The notes under the pieces are model-generated. The model ran no database searches, was not told the origin of the DNA, and worked only from the letters and a program-made list of their open reading frames with translations. Below are positions 1 to 4,989 of a DNA stretch of 5,841 nt, piece after piece. The stretch lies in NCBI GenBank assembly GCA_934255105.1, contig CAKQNH010000351.1, forward strand, positions 1 through 5,841, given 5' to 3'. Each line of letters begins with the position of its first letter. Positions within the stretch are counted from its first letter, which is position 1. The DNA comes from an uncultured Pirellulaceae bacterium (lineage in GTDB: Bacteria; Planctomycetota; Planctomycetia; Pirellulales; Pirellulaceae). The translations under genes and the position numbers were made by a program.

Positions 1-1
1 G

Positions 2-3000
2 CATACAGGAGCTATCATCTTCGAAGGAGATGCGTCAGTTGATGGGGTCGGAATCGGTGAACAAGGAGACGACACGCTGGTTCTTTTCGGCAGCGGTACG
101 AACACGGCAACTGTGACTTTCAATGGCTATGGCGGTAGCGATATTCTTCAAAACAATGCAGAGGGCATGGGGTTGATCGCGTTCTTTGGTGGCACGGACC
201 AAGACACGTTGGAAAATATCGGAGATTCAGTACTGAAAATTGACTTCCGTGGTGAGGATGGTCTAGACGTGCTGAACAACCGAGGCAATTTTGTCGGGCT
301 GATCGAGTTCGATGGCGGAGCCGATGACGATAGTTTCTACAATTCGGGAAATCAGGTCGGAAAACTGAGCTTTACGGGGGGCGCGGGGGACGAAGTGCTG
401 AGCAATGCCGGAGATTCGCTCGGTGCGTTGCTTTACTTTGGAGACGCAGGTGACGACAAGCTGTTCAATAGCGGTGCCCAAGTAACGGGGATCGATTTCA
501 CTGGGGGCGATGGTGACGATCGACTCTTCAACCTGGGGCTAAACGCTGAAGGAATCACCTTCAACGGTGGGGTTGGCAGCGATCGCTTTGAAAACCGAGT
601 GGAAGGTGCCCGCAGCACAGGGCTCTCCTTCTTTGGCGGAGCTGACAACGATGTGATGATCAATGTAGCCATCGACGTCGGTACGCTATCGTTTGACGGT
701 GGCACCGGGAGCGATGATCTACTCAACGAAGGTGTCAACCTCGGCTCGCTCGCGTTCGCTGGAGGCGATGGGAGCGATCGACTGGTCAATCGTGGCAACT
801 CGTTTCAGCTCTTGCAGTTTAACGGCCAGCTAGGCGACGATACACTGTTCAATTCGGGCAATTCGTTCGGTAAGATCGATTTTGAAGGAGGTGCTGGCAC
901 GGATGTGTTTCAGAACAATGGTCATGGCAATAGCGCGGGAACGACTGAGATCGATTTCGATGGTGGTGCCGATAGCGATGCACTCATTAACAATGGCGAT
1001 TCGCTCGGTGGTGTGAGCTTCGATGGAGGGGATGGGGCGGACATACTGCAAAACAACGGCAAGAGTCTGAAGACGCTGGGATTCAGCGGCGGGGCCGACG
1101 ACGACTTGCTGCAAAACAATGGTAACTTCGTAGAGACGCTCACGTTCGATGGTGGTCTGGGGAATGATCGGCTTCTGAACTATGGCGACGGACTGAAGCT
1201 ACTCAAATTGTTCGGCGAATCTGGCAACGATTCGTTGATCAATAAAGGCAATCAGGTTGCGGAGATTTTCTTCGCAGGGGGCGCTGGTTCAGATTTGCTC
1301 CAAGTCGCGGGCCAAGATGTGGGCCAGCTTACCTTCAACGGCGACGAGGGAGCGGATACACTGTTGTACGAATCGGTACGCGCTGCGGCTCTACCTACAA
1401 ATACAGTGACATTTACGAGTGGCGCTGGCAATGACATGCTGATTTGGTTGGGAGTTGGCGCAGCACAGCTCGTTGCCGACATGGGGGCAGGGGACGACAA
1501 GCTGACGATCGGCGGCAATGGAATACTCAGCTTGGCAGGCGGTTCGGGCGATGACTTGTACGTATTCCAGGGAATGCTCAATGCGCAAGTAGTTGTGACC
1601 GAGGACTATACGGGGGCGGGCGATAGCAGCTCCGATACGCTCGATTTTTCCCCCTTGGATGATGGCCCGCTGAATTTGGATCTGCGCAGCACGGTCGCTC
1701 AAATGCAAGGCAGCCAGTTGTCGATCACTTTGAGCGATAGACTGGGGATTGAGAACGTGTACGGCACGCATCGGGGTGATACGATCTTCGGCAACGCGCG
1801 CGACAATCTCATCAGTGGTGCCGAGTTTCTCGAGCCGGTAGTTTTGCCCGTGGCTCAGCGACGCACTGAGGTACAGTGGGTCTGGTTGGATTTCGACTCG
1901 GCTACCGATGCCGCTGCTGGGGAGCACGTCTATACCCAGAGTGAACGCGATGCGATTCAGGCAGCGGTCGAGGCCGCCTATCATGGCCCCATGGCCGATC
2001 CACAAGATTCTGCCACGTGGTGGTTTAACGTGCGGTTCACACAGGCTCGTAGTGACGTCGCGGGTTTGCCCAGCGATGGTTTCGCGACGATCCTGTTCAA
2101 TGAGACGCCTAGCTTTGGGCGCCCCGGCGGTGAAGCGAGCGAAGTCGATTTGGGCAATCTGAACTTGGGTGGGACCGCCGTGGTTCAGGTCAATGGTCTG
2201 CTCGGCGGTCAGCTTGCACAAGGAGACCGTTCTCCGTCCGACGAAGCTCGAGCGGGTGATACCGAAGAGGGTGAGATCAAGATTGGAGCGCGCAAGCCAG
2301 TGGCGACCAGCCAAAATTTTATAGCCTTGGCGTCTAAGATAGCGGCGCACGAGCTGGGGCACCTACTCGGTCTACGGCACTACGATACCTTTGGGCCGAT
2401 CGGTTTCGGCGTGTACGCGACGCCGGGTGTGGATGGCTTCAATCCAGTTTATGCTGGGGCGGCCGGCGGCTACGAGGCGGCCAAGCACTTGCTCGGCTCG
2501 GGGGCATCGATCGGCACCGACCGCTTTAACGATCTGCAACCACTGTTCTTTGGCGAACGCGAGGCGGCGAAGTTGGCCTATGCCAATAGCCTTTCGACCG
2601 ATGTCAATCGACTGGAGATTGCCGGCGATCACCAGACCATCCCCAGCGCGCAACCGCTGCCGCTGGTGCAATTGCAAGTCCCCAACACGCTCGGCAGCGG
2701 TTTAAATGTTGGCAAGGTATACGCTGTGCAAGCAGCCGCCGTGCGGGGCGCTATCAAAGTTGGCGTCGGCGGTGTGAGCCACAGCGACTACTATTCTTTC
2801 ACTGGCCGTCGCGGAGAGATTGTCAATATCGAGCTCAGTTCGCTGGCACTGCGCGGCAACGGCAGTGGCGTGGATCAGTGGATCGACTCAGTGCTGCGAA
2901 TACATGATGTAACTGGCAAGCCGCTAACATGGTTTGGTGGCCTAGCGGTCAGCGACGACGAATTCGAGAGCTCCGATTCAATGTTGTTCGACGTCGTGCT

Positions 3001-4150
3001 CCCCGACGACGGAACGTACTATATCGAAGTCGACACCTTTGTGCGGCTACCTGGATCGCCTGGCTTTGCGGAAGCGGTGGCGCGACGCGCCGAGTTAGAG
3101 GCTCGCTCAGATCTGACCCCAGTTGAACAGGCGTGGCTCGCACGGATTCAGGATACAATCGACGATACCGATATCGGCAACTATCACTTGCTGCTGACAA
3201 AATTCGCGACGGCCAATGCCTCGGACGATATCGACCTTCTCAAAGGCAACGGCGGGGTTGATCGCATCATCGGTGGTCCCGGCGACGACTACTCGCTGTC
3301 ACTGGAATTGGGAGCCAGCGCCATTGTCGATTTGGGCAACCCATTCTCACGAGTTATCAACTTTAGCGACCGAGCAGCGAGCAGTTGGATAGCGACGGTC
3401 GACTACGGTGACGGGACCGGCGTTCAGAACATCTCAGTAGCCGTCGATGCGCTCGGCCAACCCAGCATCGCCCTGACGCATGACTACCGCAATGCCGGCG
3501 ATTATACGATCTCAGTAGCTATCAATAACGATTTTGGCTTGCATAGTGTAGACACGATGACAGTATCTGCATCGGCCGCGCTGACGGCAGGTCCCGTGTT
3601 GGTCAACTCTGGTTCCGCTCAGCGCAGCAACATCGAACGACTGGTTTATCAATTTAGCGAAGCGACCAACCTAGGGGCCATGATTGACTCAGGAACTACT
3701 GCCAACGCTGTGAAGCTGTTTCGGTCTTCGGGCGAAGAGGTTGCGTTGCCGGTGACGAGCTATGCGTACGATATTGGATTGCATCAGTTGACGATCGATT
3801 TGACAATCGACGGGCCAGGCCAATCACCGCGCACGATTTTGATCGATGGACGATATGAACTTCGCATGGACACTGCGCTGATTGGCAAGCCCAACAATTC
3901 ACAGCAAAGGCTGCGGGACGACGACGCCAATGTGAACGACGGTTTCTTGACCACCAAATTCCATCGCTTGGAAGCTGATTTCGATGGCAATGCGGTCGTC
4001 GACTACGGTGATCGCACGCTGCTGTATGCCCACTACGGATTACGCGCTGGACAGCCGGGCTACGACAGCGACTATGACATTAACTTTGATGGTACCATCG
4101 GCACCGCAGAGCAGCTCGCCTGGCGCAAACAACTCAACCGTTCGGTATAG
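2..4150 (+). CDS. Giant secreted RTX-like solenoid / matrixin-like zinc metalloprotease with dockerin-like tail (5' partial)
   Basis: The frame is open from the first full codon at position 2 to the TAG at 4148-4150 (1382 codons visible), so the true start and any signal peptide lie upstream. The GTG at 113 lies inside the repeat array and is not a credible start. Domains in order: 21-residue Gly/Asp/Asn repeats (20-1573); an RTX-like cap ending in an IENVYGTHRGDTIFGN stretch; a metzincin-type protease with HELGHLLGLRH at 2348-2380 (three His zinc ligands, Glu as general base); a PPC-like beta domain with a YYSF motif and a GTYYIEV strand; a GNGGVDRIIGGPGDD remnant; a PKD-like domain (VDYGDGTG, then HDYRNAGDYTISV); an Ig-like domain; and two EF-hand loops. 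No cysteine is visible anywhere, which fits an extracellular calcium-stabilised protein. The likely role is a surface or secreted protease/adhesin. Substrate is unknown, and catalytic activity is uncertain because no Met-turn methionine is visible. Confidence 0.9.
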   Translation, partial: HTGAIIFEGDASVDGVGIGEQGDDTLVLFGSGTNTATVTFNGYGGSDILQNNAEGMGLIAFFGGTDQDTLENIGDSVLKIDFRGEDGLDVLNNRGNFVGLIEFDGGADDDSFYNSGNQVGKLSFTGGAGDEVLSNAGDSLGALLYFGDAGDDKLFNSGAQVTGIDFTGGDGDDRLFNLGLNAEGITFNGGVGSDRFENRVEGARSTGLSFFGGADNDVMINVAIDVGTLSFDGGTGSDDLLNEGVNLGSLAFAGGDGSDRLVNRGNSFQLLQFNGQLGDDTLFNSGNSFGKIDFEGGAGTDVFQNNGHGNSAGTTEIDFDGGADSDALINNGDSLGGVSFDGGDGADILQNNGKSLKTLGFSGGADDDLLQNNGNFVETLTFDGGLGNDRLLNYGDGLKLLKLFGESGNDSLINKGNQVAEIFFAGGAGSDLLQVAGQDVGQLTFNGDEGADTLLYESVRAAALPTNTVTFTSGAGNDMLIWLGVGAAQLVADMGAGDDKLTIGGNGILSLAGGSGDDLYVFQGMLNAQVVVTEDYTGAGDSSSDTLDFSPLDDGPLNLDLRSTVAQMQGSQLSITLSDRLGIENVYGTHRGDTIFGNARDNLISGAEFLEPVVLPVAQRRTEVQWVWLDFDSATDAAAGEHVYTQSERDAIQAAVEAAYHGPMADPQDSATWWFNVRFTQARSDVAGLPSDGFATILFNETPSFGRPGGEASEVDLGNLNLGGTAVVQVNGLLGGQLAQGDRSPSDEARAGDTEEGEIKIGARKPVATSQNFIALASKIAAHELGHLLGLRHYDTFGPIGFGVYATPGVDGFNPVYAGAAGGYEAAKHLLGSGASIGTDRFNDLQPLFFGEREAAKLAYANSLSTDVNRLEIAGDHQTIPSAQPLPLVQLQVPNTLGSGLNVGKVYAVQAAAVRGAIKVGVGGVSHSDYYSFTGRRGEIVNIELSSLALRGNGSGVDQWIDSVLRIHDVTGKPLTWFGGLAVSDDEFESSDSMLFDVVLPDDGTYYIEVDTFVRLPGSPGFAEAVARRAELEARSDLTPVEQAWLARIQDTIDDTDIGNYHLLLTKFATANASDDIDLLKGNGGVDRIIGGPGDDYSLSLELGASAIVDLGNPFSRVINFSDRAASSWIATVDYGDGTGVQNISVAVDALGQPSIALTHDYRNAGDYTISVAINNDFGLHSVDTMTVSASAALTAGPVLVNSGSAQRSNIERLVYQFSEATNLGAMIDSGTTANAVKLFRSSGEEVALPVTSYAYDIGLHQLTIDLTIDGPGQSPRTILIDGRYELRMDTALIGKPNNSQQRLRDDDANVNDGFLTTKFHRLEADFDGNAVVDYGDRTLLYAHYGLRAGQPGYDSDYDINFDGTIGTAEQLAWRKQLNRSV
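20..1573 (+). repeat. Tandem 21-residue (63-bp) coding repeats, RTX-related beta-solenoid
   Basis: About 23 consecutive units follow the pattern F-x-G-G-x-G-x-D-x-L-x-N-x-G, then seven variable residues ending in a hydrophobic strand. Regular units start at 119 and most are exactly 21 codons. Units starting at 560, 881 and 1334 are 23, 25 and 26 residues long, with the extra residues after the Asn. The unit starting at 20 is a longer, degenerate one (33 residues). Asp at position 8 (Glu in one unit) and Asn at position 12 hold through units 1-18 (119-1270); units from 1271 on lose the Asn. The GGxGxD element recalls RTX calcium-binding repeats, but those have a 9-residue period. I infer a parallel beta-solenoid with one turn per unit. 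DNA copies are well diverged, so the array is old at the nucleotide level. Confidence 0.88.
1574..1860 (+). other. RTX-like C-terminal cap between repeats and protease domain
   Basis: After the last GGSGDDLYVFQG unit the 21-residue period ends. The sequence then reads like the region that closes RTX arrays: VVTEDYTGAGDSSSDTLDFS, an NLDLRST strand, and IENVYGTHRGDTIFGN followed by RDNLISG. The "IENV-G-xx-GD-I-GN-xx-N-ISG" arrangement is known from hemolysin-type calcium-binding proteins and from large planctomycete surface proteins. It probably terminates the solenoid and links it to the protease through the proline-containing EPVVLPVAQ segment. Confidence 0.6.
1865..2590 (+). other. Metzincin/matrixin-like zinc protease domain
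   Basis: The domain opens with the beta strand TEVQWVWLDFDSAT and a helix (YTQSERDAIQAAVEAAY). A strand and edge region follow (VRFTQARSD, ATILFNETPSFGRPGG), and then the active helix HELGHLLGLRH at 2348-2380. This is the complete HExxHxxGxxH signature: His at 2348, 2360 and 2378 bind zinc and Glu at 2351 acts as base. The segment FFGEREAAKLAYANS near 2548-2590 resembles the end of the catalytic unit in planctomycete matrixin-like proteins, as I recall that family. The expected Met-turn methionine is absent: KHLLGSG at 2483-2503 sits about where I would expect it, with Leu. No cysteine is present, so no cysteine switch can operate from the visible part. Confidence 0.78.
2690..3210 (+). other. 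PPC-like beta-sandwich domain with a charged helical insertion
   Basis: The segment beginning LNVGKVYAVQAA, with VSHSDYYSFTGRRGEIVNIE, then DSVLRIHDVTGKPL, a DDEFESSDSMLFDVVLPDDG stretch, GTYYIEV and finally NYHLLLTKF, follows the layout of bacterial pre-peptidase C-terminal domains. These are found beside secreted proteases. Between the GTYYIEV strand and the NYHLLL strand there is an Ala/Glu/Arg-rich segment at about 3065-3172 predicted to be helical. Its position interrupts the final beta hairpin. Domain identity rests on motif layout only. Confidence 0.6.
3384..3575 (+). other. PKD-like Ig-fold domain
   Basis: A strand containing ATVDYGDGTGVQ is followed by ALTHDYRNAGDYTISVAINND and a closing strand DTMTVSA. 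The YGDGT turn and the HDYxxAGDYTISV strand are the characteristic PKD elements (usually WDFGDG and H-Y-x-x-G-x-Y-x-V). The domain is preceded by a short RTX-like remnant (GNGGVDRIIGGPGDD, about 3244-3290). PKD domains commonly act as spacers or binding modules in secreted enzymes. Confidence 0.65.
3959..4147 (+). other. C-terminal dockerin-like double EF-hand tail
   Basis: Two calcium-loop motifs are visible. Loop 1 at 3977-4012 reads DFDGNAVVDYGD, with Asp/Asn at positions 1, 3, 5, 9 and 12. Loop 2 at 4076-4111 reads DINFDGTIGTAE, with D/N/D at positions 1, 3 and 5 and Glu at 12. Each is followed by a short helix (TLLYAHYGL and QLAWRKQL). A linker of about 20 residues separates them, with the protein ending a few residues later. 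This matches type I dockerin-like tails that are common at the C-termini of large planctomycete secreted proteins. The partner, if any, would be a cohesin-like domain. Confidence 0.75.
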
Positions 4151-4278
4151 ATTATGACACTTCAGTTGACGCTGCTCAGACACGACCCACGAAGAACGCT
4201 GCTCAAAACCTGAAGGACACTGATCGGCGAAGCGATCAACGACTATCGCGTGAACGACTACTAAAGAAGAAACAAGAG
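4151..4278. other. Intergenic region with short direct repeats
   Basis: This 128-base gap has no credible ORF. It holds two copies of ACGCTGCTCA (4169-4178 and 4196-4205, 27 bases apart) and two of AACGACTA (4238-4245 and 4253-4260, 15 bases apart), plus a small hairpin at 4221-4238. I see no convincing -35/-10 pair: a TTGACG at 4166 has no matching -10 at suitable distance. The gap is long enough to hold a promoter for the downstream gene, but none can be named. Confidence 0.5.
4221..4238 (+). promoter_or_regulatory. Small inverted repeat / hairpin between the first two genes
   Basis: TGATCGGCGAAGCGATCA can pair as a 6-bp stem (TGATCG with CGATCA) around a 6-base loop. Alternatively it can form a 7-bp stem with one bulged G and a compact GAA triloop. 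No T-run follows, so it is not a standard intrinsic terminator. It could be an mRNA 3'-end stem, a binding site for a dimeric regulator, or chance. Confidence 0.3.
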
Positions 4279-4953
4279 ATGAACGAATACAAGATGTCAA
4301 CATTGAGCTGGATACTCGGAGGCTTGTTGTGCTGCTGCGCACTACCGGCGACCAGTTTAGCTGCTCCGATACTGACCTTCGATTTGTCCAATCCATTATT
4401 CAACTACGAGGATGGAAAAACTCTGGAGATAGATATTCGCGTGCGGCTCACAAGCGACAATATTTTCGATACGGTTGATTTCCTGCAGATCAATTTGACT
4501 GCCAGCGATGCGTTCAATCCGTATTCTTTTACGTTGGATCCTAGCCGCACCAATTGGCAGGCAATTACGACCGGATTGAACCCTAACGGAATTCTGTCGG
4601 TCACAACTCCAGCCGACGGGCTGCAACCGGCTACGCCCATTGGGATTGGAAGTGGCTTTACAACTTTGGGCCGCTTGAGAGTTAATTTCGCAAATATTGC
4701 CGCAGAAACAGCTTCGCTTTCCATCGTTGGTGCAGGCAAACCAAACGAGACAACTGGACTGGGAACCTTTGGCGGCGATTACATGGACATTGTCGATGCA
4801 AACATGGGCGAGCTAAAGTTTTCGATCGACGGCGATCCTGCTAGGGCATTCATATTTAACACCACTGCCGTACCTGAGCCGAGCTCGCTGGCAATAACGA
4901 CAGTATTTTGGATTGGATTGATGTTCAGGCGAAAGCGTAAGCAGTTCGCATAA
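4279..4953 (+). CDS. PEP-CTERM sorted exported protein, beta-rich, possibly cohesin-like
   Basis: This 224-residue protein has a signal peptide: short n-region with Lys5, hydrophobic core SWILGGLLCCCAL, and probable cleavage after the SLA or SLAA at residues 26-29. The C-terminal 27 residues (4870-4950) form a PEP-CTERM signal: VPEPSS, a hydrophobic stretch ITTVFWIGLMF, then the basic RRKRK. Such tails are recognised by exosortase-type enzymes and tie the protein to envelope or extracellular-matrix assembly. The body alternates beta strands (LEIDIRVRL, DFLQINLTAS, LGRLRVNF, ASLSIVGAG), which could be a cohesin-like or related sandwich; I cannot assign the fold. The mature part has no cysteine. 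The ATG at 4279 is preferred over the ATG at 4294 because it supplies the Lys-containing n-region and follows a purine-rich GAAGAAA stretch. The precise function is unknown. Confidence 0.88.
   Translation: MNEYKMSTLSWILGGLLCCCALPATSLAAPILTFDLSNPLFNYEDGKTLEIDIRVRLTSDNIFDTVDFLQINLTASDAFNPYSFTLDPSRTNWQAITTGLNPNGILSVTTPADGLQPATPIGIGSGFTTLGRLRVNFANIAAETASLSIVGAGKPNETTGLGTFGGDYMDIVDANMGELKFSIDGDPARAFIFNTTAVPEPSSLAITTVFWIGLMFRRKRKQFA
4870..4950 (+). other. PEP-CTERM sorting signal
   Basis: The tripartite tail is Val-Pro-Glu-Pro-Ser-Ser, then a hydrophobic segment of about 13-15 residues, then Arg-Arg-Lys-Arg-Lys close to the C-terminus. Position and order match the PEP-CTERM class recognised by exosortases. 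This implies an exosortase gene elsewhere in the genome. Confidence 0.88.
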
Positions 4954-4978
4954 GTTCTACATTGGGATATATGTTTTC

Positions 4979-4982
4979 GGAG
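4979..4982 (+). promoter_or_regulatory. Ribosome binding site GGAG for the kinase gene
   Basis: GGAG lies 7 bases before the ATG at 4990, an ideal spacing, and it decides the kinase start. The ATG at 4971 is in another frame and stops after ten codons. Confidence 0.65.
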
Positions 4983-4989
4983 CACGGTC

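Noticed and set aside
113..115. GTG as the start of the large gene
   Set aside because: The frame is open upstream to the window edge, and the upstream codons (e.g. GEQGDDTLVLFGSG) continue the repeat pattern, so this Val is internal.
119..1573. CRISPR-like or satellite periodicity of about 63 bases
   Set aside because: The period is a whole number of codons, the conservation is at protein level (Gly, Asp, Asn), and the DNA copies are diverged without identical repeats.
1391..2362. Long open reading frame of 323 codons on the minus strand
   Set aside because: It lies wholly inside the well-supported protease/repeat gene, and its translation shows no domain, signal or motif. It probably stays open because the forward codons avoid the complementary stops.
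4221..4238. Intrinsic terminator after the large gene
   Set aside because: The stem is short and is followed by AACGACTATCGCG rather than a T-run, so termination is not supported.
4315..4341. Lipoprotein signal suggested by the three consecutive cysteines in the PEP-CTERM signal peptide
   Set aside because: The residues before the cysteines (GGLL) do not fit a lipobox, and a normal cleavage site (SLAA) follows downstream.
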